Positions 25,236 to 34,711 of a stretch of 64,000 bases of DNA are shown here, piece by piece. Origin of the DNA: JBBQXH01 sp963710975 (GTDB taxonomy: Bacteria > Actinomycetota > Thermoleophilia > Gaiellales > Gaiellaceae); the NCBI GenBank assembly GCA_963710975.1, contig CAVQCG010000002.1, positions 1 to 64,000 of the forward strand. The letters run 5' to 3'. Position 1 is the first letter of the stretch, and each line of letters starts with the position of its first letter. A program made the translations under genes and the position numbers. Below the pieces are notes generated by a model. It worked only from the letters and a program-made list of their open reading frames with translations. It ran no database searches and was not told the origin of the DNA.

Positions 25236-26054
25236 CTACGTCGCGCCGGCGCCGAGCAGACCGGCCAGGATTTCCACACCCTCGGCAACCCGCGGGCCCG
25301 GTCGCGAGAAGTACGAGTTCGCGTCGACGGCCACGGCCGGGCAGTCGGGCAGCCCGACGAGACGCTCGGCCTCCGAGAGGGTGCGCTCCCGGTCGAAGCC
25401 GCACGGAGCAAGTACGAGGAGGTCCGGCTCGAGCGCGACGACCTCCGGCCAGGACGTGCGAAACGACGGCTCTCCGGCGCGACCCATCACGTCGGTCCCG
25501 CCTGCACGCTCCACCATCTCTGGAACCCAGTGTCCCGCCGCAAACGGTGGATCGAGCCACTCGGCGACGAACACGCGGGAGGAGCGATTTGCCGTGTCGA
25601 CGCGCGCGATCCGCTCGTCCATCTCAGCCACGACCTCTCGTGCCGCCTCGCCGGCACCGAGCCGATCGCCGATCCTGACGATCGAGCTCCCGATGCCGTC
25701 CAGCGTCGTCGGCGAGTAGTCGATCACCTCGACGCCAAGCGCACGAACATCTCCGGCCGAGACCGCGCAGACGTCGCAAACCTCCTGTGCGACGACGATG
25801 TCCGCGCGGATCTCCTCCCACCGCTCACCGTCAACGGCGTAGAGCGGCCTCCCGCTGCGTGCGGCCCCGGCGACAAGACCGTCGATCTCGGCGCTTCCGA
25901 GGCGGGCGGTGTCGATGATCGAGGCGGTGAGGGCAGGCCGGGTGGTTGCCTCCGGCGGCCAGTCGCATTCGTGCGTCACGCCGACAACCGATTCGCCGAG
26001 CCCGAGTGCGAAGAGCACCTCGGTCGCGGCCGGAACGAGCGAGCAGATCCTCAC
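25236..26054 (-). CDS. BtuF/TroA-like cobalamin- or metal-chelate-binding protein without a signal peptide
   Basis: A 272-residue protein with the TroA-superfamily pattern of vitamin B12 and siderophore binding proteins: RICSLVPAATEVLFALGLG at the start, VVGVTHECDWP, then DIVVAQEVCDVCAVS and LEPDLLVLAPCGF. There is no signal peptide or lipobox, so it appears cytoplasmic, which differs from BtuF. No permease or ATPase genes adjoin it. The downstream OCD-family gene is five bases away, so the two are co-transcribed. A soluble carrier or an exported form with a missed start are both possible. Confidence 0.8.
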   Translation of the reverse strand: MRICSLVPAATEVLFALGLGESVVGVTHECDWPPEATTRPALTASIIDTARLGSAEIDGLVAGAARSGRPLYAVDGERWEEIRADIVVAQEVCDVCAVSAGDVRALGVEVIDYSPTTLDGIGSSIVRIGDRLGAGEAAREVVAEMDERIARVDTANRSSRVFVAEWLDPPFAAGHWVPEMVERAGGTDVMGRAGEPSFRTSWPEVVALEPDLLVLAPCGFDRERTLSEAERLVGLPDCPAVAVDANSYFSRPGPRVAEGVEILAGLLGAGAT

Positions 26055-26091
26055 GCCGGCTCCTCTTGACGGGAGTTGGAGATTGGTGCGA

Positions 26092-26164
26092 TGCGCCCGA
26101 GAGGATTCGAACCTCTGGCCTCAGCCTCCGCAGGGCTGCGCTCTATCCCCTGAGCTACGGGCGC
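26092..26164 (-). tRNA. tRNA-Arg, anticodon GCG as read
   Basis: A 73-base cloverleaf on the minus strand. The acceptor is GCGCCCG/CGGGCGC with discriminator A, the D stem is GCTC/GAGC, the anticodon stem CAGCC/GGCTG with loop CTGCGGA, and the T arm AGAGG-TTCGAAT-CCTCT. The loop places T33 before GCG, which reads CGC codons. No CCA is encoded. The 5' end overlaps the last 10 bases of the ygfZ gene on the same strand. Confidence 0.9.
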
Positions 26165-26964
26165 GCTGGACGAAGCATTGTAGCCGTGGCCTCGCCGACT
26201 TCGAGAACGGCGTCTTCCGTGACCTCTGCCCGTACGTAGCCGAGCGCGACGAAGCCGCCGTTCGTTCGTACCGCGCTCGTGATGCGCCCGACCGCCTTGC
26301 CCTGGTGGACGAGCTCGGCGCCGGCCGCAGGCAGGTCGCCACCGTCGACCCGAAGGACCCGCAAGACTCGGTTCGCGTGGCCACGGTAGTGAAGCCGTGC
26401 GACCGGCTCTTGCCCCGGGTAGCAGCCCTTCGTGAAGCTGACGGCCCGCTCGGTCAACCCGGCCTCTGCGGGAAGCACCCGATCGTCGATGTCCTTCCCG
26501 GCAAGGGGCGTTCCCGCCTCGATCCGTAGTCGCTCGAGCTCGTCGGCGTCGATCGTCGGAGCGATGTCGACGTCGAGGGCCTCCAGCCCGGCAATGCCGT
26601 AGTCCGGGTTGGGCAACGCAACCGCTCCGGCGGGAGCGTCGACTCCCTCGCCGAGCAAGAGCGTCGAGGTGTGACGCTCGGGCTCGACCTCGCAGCGGGC
26701 GGCGAACCGCATGCGGGTGAGCTGGTCTCGCACGATCGCGCCGAGACCCGGCTCCGTGAGGAGGAGGAAGTCGGTCTCGCCGCGCCGCAGGATCCTGAGA
26801 GTTGCGATCACCCGCGCCTTGGCCGTCAGCAACAGTGCGTCGCACGAACCGCCCACCTCGAGGGCGAGGACGTCGTTCGACACCATCCGGTTCAGGTAGT
26901 CGGCTGCCTGAGGGCCCTGCACACGCACGTAGTCTCTCGGCCGGTCCGCGGTAACGATCTGCAT
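26155..26964 (-). CDS. ygfZ: YgfZ/GcvT-type folate-binding protein (Fe-S cluster repair)
   Basis: A 269-residue aminomethyltransferase-like protein with the diagnostic motif KGCYPGQEPVARLHYRG (about residues 178-194). In YgfZ/COG0354 that motif carries the conserved cysteine used with tetrahydrofolate in maintaining certain Fe-S proteins. The N-terminal FRxxxx-type glycine/serine block reads QAADYLNRMVSNDV. Its stop lies inside the tRNA-Arg gene. The start is 20 bases from the divergent molybdopterin oxidoreductase gene, and a TAGACT box 7 bases before the ATG suggests a leaderless transcript. Confidence 0.9.
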   Translation of the reverse strand: MQIVTADRPRDYVRVQGPQAADYLNRMVSNDVLALEVGGSCDALLLTAKARVIATLRILRRGETDFLLLTEPGLGAIVRDQLTRMRFAARCEVEPERHTSTLLLGEGVDAPAGAVALPNPDYGIAGLEALDVDIAPTIDADELERLRIEAGTPLAGKDIDDRVLPAEAGLTERAVSFTKGCYPGQEPVARLHYRGHANRVLRVLRVDGGDLPAAGAELVHQGKAVGRITSAVRTNGGFVALGYVRAEVTEDAVLEVGEATATMLRPARP

Positions 26965-26984
26965 GCCGATTAGTCTAGGTAGAC
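26965..26984. promoter_or_regulatory. 20-bp bidirectional promoter, probably leaderless on both sides
   Basis: The whole space between two divergent ATGs. On the plus strand TAGTCT is followed by 8 bases before ATG (26985). On the minus strand TAGACT is followed by 7 bases before ATG (26964). The two boxes overlap, and GTCTA-GG-TAGAC forms a palindrome at 26973-26984. There is no room for ribosome-binding sites, so both messages would begin at or next to the start codon. Confidence 0.5.
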
Positions 26985-27590
26985 ATGTTCAAGACGAAGA
27001 GAGAGCAGAGAGTGATCGACCTCGGATACGAGCCCGAGAGGCTCCCGCCCGGGCAGTACCTGACGGAGAAATGGCCGGTTCTTCACGTCGGCGACGTGCC
27101 GGCGACGGATCTCGCGACCTGGAGCTTTCGCGTCTTCGGGGAGGTCGAGACTCCAATCGTCCTCACCTGGGATCAGCTCCTAGCGCTCCCGGCGACCGAG
27201 GTGACGACCGACATCCATTGCGTGACACGCTGGAGCCGCTTCGACGTGACGTTCCGCGGGGTTCACTGGAGGGATCTGGCGAAGCTCGTCGCGCCGAGCC
27301 CCTGGGCGGAGTTCGTCGTCGCTCACGCCGAGGAGGGATACACGGCCAACGTCCCGCTCGAGGCGCTCGAGGCCGACGACGCGCTGATTGCCTACGAGGC
27401 GGACGGAGAGCCGCTCTCACCCGATCACGGGTGGCCCCTACGGCTGGTCGTGCCGAGCCGGTACTTCTGGAAGAGCGCGAAGTGGTTGCGCGGAATCGAG
27501 CTGCGAAGCGACGACGAACCAGGGTTCTGGGAGAACTACGGGTACTCGAACGACGCCGACCCGTTCAAGGAGGAGCGGTACGGCTTCTGA
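26985..27590 (+). CDS. molybdopterin-dependent oxidoreductase (sulfite-oxidase-like)
   Basis: A 201-residue protein of the SUOX/MsrP molybdopterin fold without the dimerisation domain. The molybdenum-coordinating cysteine lies in TDIHCVTRWSRFDVTFRGV (about residues 76-94). The C-terminal DHGWPLRLVVPSRYFWKSAKWLRGIEL is the cofactor-binding and substrate-facing block. It has no Tat signal, so it is probably cytoplasmic. It makes a natural user of the molybdate imported by the mod system about 7 kb away. Sulfite as a substrate is not established for this short type. Confidence 0.87.
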   Translation: MFKTKREQRVIDLGYEPERLPPGQYLTEKWPVLHVGDVPATDLATWSFRVFGEVETPIVLTWDQLLALPATEVTTDIHCVTRWSRFDVTFRGVHWRDLAKLVAPSPWAEFVVAHAEEGYTANVPLEALEADDALIAYEADGEPLSPDHGWPLRLVVPSRYFWKSAKWLRGIELRSDDEPGFWENYGYSNDADPFKEERYGF

Positions 27591-27602
27591 GCCCGAGGCC
27601 GC

Positions 27603-29621
27603 TCAGGTGAGATCGCGCGGGACGCTGAACCTCCGCGTCCGCTCGAAGATCCGTTCCTCCCCCTCGTAGGCCTCCACGGTGTTCGTCGTGTGGAAGGAGG
27701 TCGCATCCGACCACATCTCGCTTCGGGCGTTGACGCGTGACGCTCGATCGCCCCATGCGAGCAGGATGGTGTGATCCGTCTCGACCCTGGCGGAGAGCGG
27801 CTCGCCCTCGACGATCGTGAACACCTCGCGGTAGTCCTCCTCCATCTCCGCGCCGCTCGGGAGGCGCTGCAACCCGCTGCCGTAGGCGTATGCCAGCACC
27901 GCCTCACCCGTTGCAACGTCACGAGTGACGGTGCGCGACACGTGTGCGTCGGTCAGGTGCTCGACATCGAGGGGAGCCGATCCCTCGGCCTCTCCGAACG
28001 GCGCCAGTGTGTCATCCGACCCACGAGGCGTGCGAACCGGAAGCCGGAGCCTGCTGGCCTCCCCCGTGAACACCGACACGACGACCTGCTCGGGCGATGG
28101 CCAGACCCACGGCCAGTAGGTCGGTGAGACGGCCACCCGGATCCTGTGCCCCCGTTCGAAGGCGTGGCCGGCAGCGTTGAGCCGCACCCGGACCTCGTAT
28201 CGCTCACCCGGAACGAGCGGCGACGGGTGCTCGTGACTCTCGCGATGCGTGAGATTGAGAATCCCGGTCGAGACGAGCGTCGACTCCCCTGTCGGGGCGA
28301 CGTCGCACAGGCGGACGGCAACGAACGCACACGGTCGATCGGCGGACACGGACAGCGTCACCTCCGGAAACCCGAGAATCTCCGTCCGCTCGTCCAGCGG
28401 CTCCGAGGTGAACGTCAAGGACAGACCGTCGTCGACACGCTGGTCGGGTGGCATGTCCGCGGCATCCCCGTATGGGCACCAGAGGCCGGAGTCGAGCCCG
28501 CACAGCTGCGAGCCGCGATGGTCGAGTCGTACCGGCGCGCCCGGCGCCAGGTCGAGCGACCCGTCTCCAAGGAAGAGCGTCCGGTCATCACTCCCACCGG
28601 GAGGCCACGAGTCCTCGGACACCCAACGTCCCGGCCGCTCGTCGTGATGGGCCTGCCCCAGCACCGGATCCTGCAGCCAGGCACGCAGCATCGGCTCGTC
28701 GCTGACACCCGTCTCGACACCCTTGAGCCATCGATCCCACCAGCGAAGGCATTCCTGCAGGAAGCCGATCGCCGGTCCAGGAACGCCCTCGTTCGGGAAC
28801 GCGTGCGCCCACGGGCCGATCAGGCCCTTCCGGACACCGGGGAGGCCTTCGAGCAGCCGGAAGATCGCGTTCGTGTAGCCGTCGGCCCAGCCGCCGATCG
28901 CGTAGACGGGACACTCGATCGCCGAGAAGTCCTCACAGACGGATCCGTGCTTCCAGTACGCATCTCGACGCTGGTGCGTGAGCCACGCCTCGACATACGG
29001 CGGCGTGCGCTCGAGCCGGTCGAGCCAGATCTCTCGCCAGCGATCGCCCACATGCCGCGGATCGGGGGGCGCTGCAATCCAGACGAGCATCTGCGAGGCC
29101 CAGGGCAGCATGTCGACCGCCAGAACGCTCCCGCCGATGTAGTGGACGTCGTCGGCGTAGCGATCGTCGGTCGAGCAGAGGCTGATCACCGCCCGCAGCG
29201 ACGGCGGGCGGCGCGCTGCGACCTGGAGGCCGTTGAACCCGCCCCAGGAGATCCCGATCATGCCGAGGTCGCCGGTGCACCACGGTTGGGCAGCGATCCA
29301 TGCCAGCGCGTCGACGATGTCGTCCTGCTCCTGTGCCAGATACTCGTCCTCGAGAATCCCGTCCGAGTCGCCGGAGCCTCTGAGGTCGAGGCGAACGCAG
29401 GCGTATCCGTGACCGGCAACGTAGGGGTGGAGCACAGCGTCACGCGACCACGTCCAGTCGCTCTTGCGATACGGGATCGCCTCGAGAATCGCCGGCACGG
29501 GATCGCTCTCCGCGTCCTGCGGCAGCCAGATCCTCGCGGCGAGGCGCGCTCCGTCCGAGACCTCGATCCAGGTGTTTTCGATCTCGTGGATCGCCCGCGG
29601 GAAGTCGGTTCGGACGCGCAC
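27603..29621 (-). CDS. CocE/NonD-family serine hydrolase (X-Pro dipeptidyl-peptidase-like)
   Basis: About 672 residues. The alpha/beta-hydrolase part has the nucleophile elbow GISWGGFNG with Ser near residue 125, EAIPYRKSD and RLDLRGSGDSDG, and an acid/His pair beyond (AIGGWADGYTNA, GPWAHAFPNEG). The C-terminal 250 residues form the beta-sandwich typical of cocaine esterase and glutaryl-acylase relatives (RLNAAGHAFERGHRIRVAVSPTYWPW). GTG at 29621 gives VRVRTDFPRAIHEI as N-terminus; an upstream ATG at 29702 extends into the disrupted region. The upstream space runs into the truncated binding-protein gene, so its promoter is probably missing or altered. Confidence 0.86.
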   Translation of the reverse strand: MRVRTDFPRAIHEIENTWIEVSDGARLAARIWLPQDAESDPVPAILEAIPYRKSDWTWSRDAVLHPYVAGHGYACVRLDLRGSGDSDGILEDEYLAQEQDDIVDALAWIAAQPWCTGDLGMIGISWGGFNGLQVAARRPPSLRAVISLCSTDDRYADDVHYIGGSVLAVDMLPWASQMLVWIAAPPDPRHVGDRWREIWLDRLERTPPYVEAWLTHQRRDAYWKHGSVCEDFSAIECPVYAIGGWADGYTNAIFRLLEGLPGVRKGLIGPWAHAFPNEGVPGPAIGFLQECLRWWDRWLKGVETGVSDEPMLRAWLQDPVLGQAHHDERPGRWVSEDSWPPGGSDDRTLFLGDGSLDLAPGAPVRLDHRGSQLCGLDSGLWCPYGDAADMPPDQRVDDGLSLTFTSEPLDERTEILGFPEVTLSVSADRPCAFVAVRLCDVAPTGESTLVSTGILNLTHRESHEHPSPLVPGERYEVRVRLNAAGHAFERGHRIRVAVSPTYWPWVWPSPEQVVVSVFTGEASRLRLPVRTPRGSDDTLAPFGEAEGSAPLDVEHLTDAHVSRTVTRDVATGEAVLAYAYGSGLQRLPSGAEMEEDYREVFTIVEGEPLSARVETDHTILLAWGDRASRVNARSEMWSDATSFHTTNTVEAYEGEERIFERTRRFSVPRDLT

Positions 29622-29664
29622 GGAGGCGGAGTCTACGGCCTGCCCGCTTCCTGCTCGGCTCCGA

Positions 29665-31109
29665 ACGTATCTGAAGAAAGCGGTGGCGGTCGACCCCCTC
29701 ACCGCCCGGATAACGCTGACTCAGCCGGACGCGCGCATTCTCAGTGCGTACGTCCCGATTCTTCCGAAGCACATCTGGGGGAAGATCCCGAAGGACGATC
29801 TGACGAAGTTCAACCCGTGCTGCCCGATGATCGGCAGCGGCCCGTTCATCGTCACCAAGCTCGATCGGAAGGGCACTTCGATCCTCGAGCCCAATCCGTA
29901 TTTCTATGGCCCGAAGGGGAGTATCCAGCGGATCCTGATGACGAAGTACCAGGACAAGGAGGCTCAGCTCCGCGACATCAAGCTCAACCGGCTCGACGCG
30001 ATCCTCCAGGCGGACTCGGAGTGGATCAAGAGCGTCGACGACCCGGAGCTGACGGTCTGGGGCGCCGCGTACGTCGGATTCAAGGAGCTCGCCTTCAACT
30101 CCTGCCCGCCGGAGGGCTCGCCAACGTGCACCGGCCCCGGCCCGGACGTCGCGGTCGCCGTCGTCCAGGATCCGGCGATTCGCCTCGCGCTCGCGTGGGG
30201 TCATCGACAGGGACAACCTCGCCCGCACGGCGTACGCCGACGCGGTACTGCCCGGGACCGGAATCATCTCGCCGTTCTACGCCGGCAAGGGCTACTACAC
30301 GATCATGGAAGGGGACGAGCGTCGGATACACCTTCGATCCGGCGAAGGCGAAGAAGATCCTCGCCGACGGTGGCTGGACATGTCCGGCGCGGTGGCACTT
30401 GCGAGAAGGACGGAGTGAAGGCGGAGTTCACCCTCATCGCTCGCTCGTCCTCGCGCGAGGATCAGAACGCGGCCAACCGCATTCGGGCCTGGGCCAACGA
30501 GCTCGGGATCAAGATCAATCTCTCGATCATTACCGACGACGCGCTCAATTCCCAGATCTACAACCCGACCTCGAGCACGAAGAAGGCCGACGCGGATAAG
30601 TACGAGCCGACGTACGACGCGTTCATCTGGGGCTGGTTCGGCGATCTCGGACGCCCGACTACGACTTCGAGATCCTGACCTGCGGCAGCTTCTCGACCGA
30701 CTCCTACTACTGCAACCCGAAGTTCGACAAGCTCTCGCAGGAGGCGCTCGCCGAGACCGATTTCGATAGCCGCGTCGATCTGCTCCACCAGGCGGAGAAG
30801 ATCGCGCTCGAGGAGTCGCCGTACGTCTTCCTCACGTTCCAGAACTCCCCGTACGTCACCAGAAACGACACCTGGACGAACTACCAGCCGACGCCCAAGG
30901 TCGACGGCAACCCCTTCTCGATCTCGTGGTCGCAGCTCCAGTTCCTGGAGCCCGGGAAGAAGGCTTCGACGAGCTACGCCGGGGCACCTGCCGCGCTGAT
31001 CGTCCTGCTGGTCGGCATCGCAGCGGTATTCGCCTACGCCTGGCTACGGCGGTGGCGGGAAGCTCGCCAGCCGCTCGAGGTCAGCGAGCAATCCGAGGGC
31101 AAGCCATGA
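29665..31109 (+). pseudogene. peptide ABC transporter substrate-binding protein, 5'-truncated and frameshifted
   Basis: An SBP_bac_5 family protein whose N-terminal third is absent. Homology begins abruptly at YLKKAVAVDPLTARITL near 29671, the middle of such proteins, directly against the divergent CocE gene. It continues through PILPKHIWGKIP, GSGPFIVTKLDRKGT, WANELGIKINL and IWGWFGDLG. At least four frameshifts occur. Two are clear single-base insertions: an extra G in the run 30197-30200 and an extra C at 30390. The C-terminus carries a membrane segment (AALIVLLVGIAAVFAYAWLRR), an anchor instead of a lipobox. Its stop overlaps the oppB-type start (ATGA). Confidence 0.85.
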
Positions 31110-32065
31110 TCAGGCGGGTCGGCCCGAAGACGCTCGTCTCCGTCGGAACGCTCGTCTTCGTCCTGGTCTTCAACTTCTTCCTGTTCCGAGCCGCCGGTGA
31201 CCCGAAGACGCAGCTGATCCGTCAGGTGAAGGATCCTGAGGCCCGCCAGCGCCTGATCCACGAGCGGGGCCTCGATCAGGACGTCTTTACCCAGTTCCGG
31301 ATCTACGTGAAGGACGTGGCGACCGGCGACCTCGGAACGAGCTTCCAGACGAACCGGCCGGTGCTGAGGGAGATCGGAGACGCGCTGCCGAACACGCTCC
31401 TCCTCGTCGGCACGGCGACGATCCTCTCCGCGTTGATCGGCACGTGGCTCGGCATAGTGGCTGCGACGCGACGTGGGCGCTGGGGAGATACCGCAATCAC
31501 CCAGGGGTCGCTCGTCCTCTACTCGAGCCCGGAGTTCTGGCTGGGCATGATTCTGATCGCGCTGTTCTCAGTGAAGCTCGGGCTCTTTCCGACGAGCCTG
31601 AAGACCGACCCGGGAGCGAACTTCTCAACCGGCGGCTACGTGTGGAATGTCCTCCAACACGCGGCGCTCCCCATCATCACGCTGACACTCGGACTGCTCG
31701 CCCAGTACGTCGTGATCATGCGCTCCGCGATGACGGACATCATGAACGAGGACTTCGTCACGACGGCCCGGGCTATCGGCCTGCCGCGGCATCGCGTGAT
31801 TCGTGACCATGCCGCGCGTAACGCGCTCCTGCCGGTGGTGACCCTGGCAGCGCTGAATCTCGGCTTCGTCGTCTCGGGAGCGATCCTCGTCGAGGCGCTG
31901 TTCTCCTGGCCCGGCATCGGCGTGCTGACTGTGGACGCGATCGACAACAAGGACTACCCCATGCTCCAGGGCATCTTCCTCGTCACGTCGGTGGCGGTGA
32001 TCCTCGCGAACCTCGTGACGGACTTCCTCTATACGAGCCTCGACCCACGGGTACGGGTGGGCTGA
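31106..32065 (+). CDS. peptide ABC transporter permease, DppB/OppB type (operon 1)
   Basis: A 319-residue inner-membrane permease with six hydrophobic segments and the DppB signature DYVLTARA-like EDFVTTARAIGLPRHRVIRDHAARNALLPVV (about residues 217-247) that docks to the ATPase. The ending FLYTSLDPRVRVG is typical. It is the only intact gene of the first transporter operon. The ATG at 31106 overlaps the stop of the binding-protein remnant. The N-terminal loop has the usual DPEARQRLIHERGLDQ block of this family. Confidence 0.93.
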   Translation: MIRRVGPKTLVSVGTLVFVLVFNFFLFRAAGDPKTQLIRQVKDPEARQRLIHERGLDQDVFTQFRIYVKDVATGDLGTSFQTNRPVLREIGDALPNTLLLVGTATILSALIGTWLGIVAATRRGRWGDTAITQGSLVLYSSPEFWLGMILIALFSVKLGLFPTSLKTDPGANFSTGGYVWNVLQHAALPIITLTLGLLAQYVVIMRSAMTDIMNEDFVTTARAIGLPRHRVIRDHAARNALLPVVTLAALNLGFVVSGAILVEALFSWPGIGVLTVDAIDNKDYPMLQGIFLVTSVAVILANLVTDFLYTSLDPRVRVG

Positions 32066-32068
32066 CGA

Positions 32069-33028
32069 ATGACGGCGACGACGCCCGATCCGACCCAGGC
32101 CTCACGCGACTGCCGTCGTCGCAGGGTCGAAGGGCGTGCTCGGGCGGCTCTCGACGAGCGCGAGCCACTCGTTCCGCCTGCTGCTGCGCTCGAAGTCGGG
32201 AGTCGTCGGCCTCACGATTCTCGTCTTCTTCACGATCATCGCGATCATCGGACCGTGGATCGTGCCGCAGGACCCGACTGCGTCGTCGTCGTTCTCGGAC
32301 GACATCATGGTGGCGCCGCGAACTCGACCTACTGGCTCGGAACCGACGACAACGGGCGGGACGTGCTCTCGCAGGTGATCCTCGGCACGCGGATCTCGAT
32401 GCTCGTGGGTTTCTCCGCGGCGCTCGTCTCCGCCGTTATCGGCGGGACGTTCGGGATCCTCTCGGGCTACTTCGGCGGCTTTACCGACCGCGTACTGACG
32501 ATCCTCGACGACTGGTTCCTCGTCATCCCGTTCCTCCCGCTCGCAATCGTACTCGTCGCTCTCCTCGATCCGAACGCATTCCCGGAGGCCGTAACGCAAT
32601 CCTGATCCTCGTCATCTGGACTGACGACATGGGCGGGAACGACCCGGATCATCCGTGCTCAGGTGTTCTCGGTGAAGGAACGACAGTTCATCGAGCGGGC
32701 GAAGTCGCTCGGCGCGTCCGACGACCTGGATCTGCGAAAGCACGTTCTCCCGAGCGTCCTCCCGCTGATCTTCGCCAACACCGTGCTCATCGTGGCGGTC
32801 GCGATCCTGACCGAGTCGGCGCTGGCCTTCCTCGGCCTCGGTGACCCGTCGAACCCGTCGTGGGGGACGATTCTGAATGCAGCGAACGACGCCGGCGCCG
32901 AGGCGTCGGGGGCCTGGTGGTACTTCATCCCGCCCGGTCTCTGCATCGTGCTCGTGGTGATGGCGTTCACGATGGTCGGTTACGCGGTCGAGGAGATCAT
33001 CAACCCGAAGCTGCGGGAGCGGCGATGA
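32069..33028 (+). pseudogene. peptide ABC transporter permease, DppC/OppC type (operon 1), frameshifted
   Basis: The protein is readable only by switching frames about four times. Segments in order are RLLLRSKSGVVGLTILVFF (near 32180), YWLGTDDNGRDVLSQVILGTRISM (near 32330-32400), ILSGYFGGFTDRVL and ERAKSLGASDDLDLRKHVLPSVLPLI (from 32690, the EAA-like loop). LGLGDPSNPSWG and a normal C-terminus LRERR follow. The total length fits a DppC of about 315 residues. The stop overlaps the next ATG by one base pattern (ATGA). The breaks are near 32120, 32315, 32600 and 32640. Confidence 0.85.
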
Positions 33029-34071
33029 CGGCGACCGAGGCCTTCCCGGTGCCTCCAGCTCAGAGCGACGGGAGCGTGCTCCTCGACGTGTCGGAGCTGA
33101 CCGTCGCCTACAAGGACAAGGAAGGCACCGAGATCCGCCTCGTCGACGATGTGTCCTTCCAGCTACGGCGCGGCGAGGCTCTCGGGCTCGCCGGCGAGTC
33201 CGGCTGCGGGAAGACGACGACGGCCCTCTCGATCCTCGGTCTCCTGCCGTCCAACCTCTACCGGGCGCACGGAACGATCACCGTCAACTCGGAGCGCGGG
33301 ATCATGCACGTGCACCGGCGCACCGACCGGGGACTACGCGACCTGCGCTGGAACACGGTGTCGATCGTCTTTCAGGGAGCGATGAATGCCCTCGACCCGG
33401 TCATGCGTGTGTCGAGCCAGATCGGCGAGGCGATCCGGCTCCATGATCCGGACGCGAGCGACGCGGAGGTCGCCCAGCGCATCGCCGAGCTGTTCGAGTA
33501 CGTGGGCATGAGCCCCGCGCGGGCGACGCAGTACCCGCACGAGTTCTCGGGTGGGATGCGCCAGCGCGTGATGATCGCGCTCGCGCTCGCATGCAAGCCC
33601 GAGCTGATCATCGGCGACGAGCCGACGACTGCCCTGGACGTGATGATGCAGGCGCAGATCCTCGAGCTCCTCGAGGAGCTCCGGCGCGAGCTAGGGCCTC
33701 GCGATGATCCTGATCACGCACGACCTCTCCGTACTCGCCGAGACCTGCGACCGCGTCGCGATCATGTACGGCGGCCAGATCGCCGAGTCCGGCCCGATCC
33801 GCGCGCTCTACCACCACCCCCAGCACCCGTATACGCAGCGGCTCCTCGGAGGATTCCCGACCGTCGGCGGGCCGCGCGAGCTCGCTCCCGCAATTCCGGG
33901 CGTCCCGCCGGATCCGGCAGCACTCCCCGCCGGCTGCCGGTTCGAACCCCGCTGCCACAAGGCCCGGCCGCCTGCGCCAGCGTCGATCAGCTCGCGCGGA
34001 TCGACGACACGCACGGGCGCGGTTCTAGCGCCCTGGCACCGGTGAGCTGCCCCGCCCGCCGCCGCCGGTAG
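33025..34071 (+). pseudogene. peptide ABC transporter ATPase, DppD/OppD type (operon 1), frameshifted
   Basis: An ATPase with Walker A GESGCGKTT, Q-loop FQGAMNALDP, signature FSGGMRQRVMIALAL and Walker B IIGDEPTTALD. The frame breaks after ELRRELG by one extra C at 33697-33698, then continues as MILITHDLSVLAETCDRVAIMYGGQIAE. The C-terminal oligopeptide domain (HPYTQRLLGG, CRFEPRCHKA) follows. A second break near 33965 spoils the last 25 residues, so the stop (34045 or 34071) is uncertain. It is closely similar in layout to the intact gene at 39494-40471 but clearly a different sequence. Confidence 0.87.
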
Positions 34072-34107
34072 GCACGTGAGCGCGGTTGTGAGCGCCGCGA
34101 GCACGAG

Positions 34108-34691
<584 letters not shown>

Positions 34692-34711
34692 ACAACGCTA
34701 CCCTCAGGCGC

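Noticed and set aside
28146..30599. 817-residue plus-strand ORF
   Set aside because: Its first 1.4 kb is the antisense of the CocE gene, which has clear hydrolase motifs; only the last part enters the binding-protein remnant in a wrong frame.
33690..33705. Programmed frameshift in the DppD-type ATPase
   Set aside because: One extra C is enough to restore the normal sequence; the operon-2 counterpart reads through without it.
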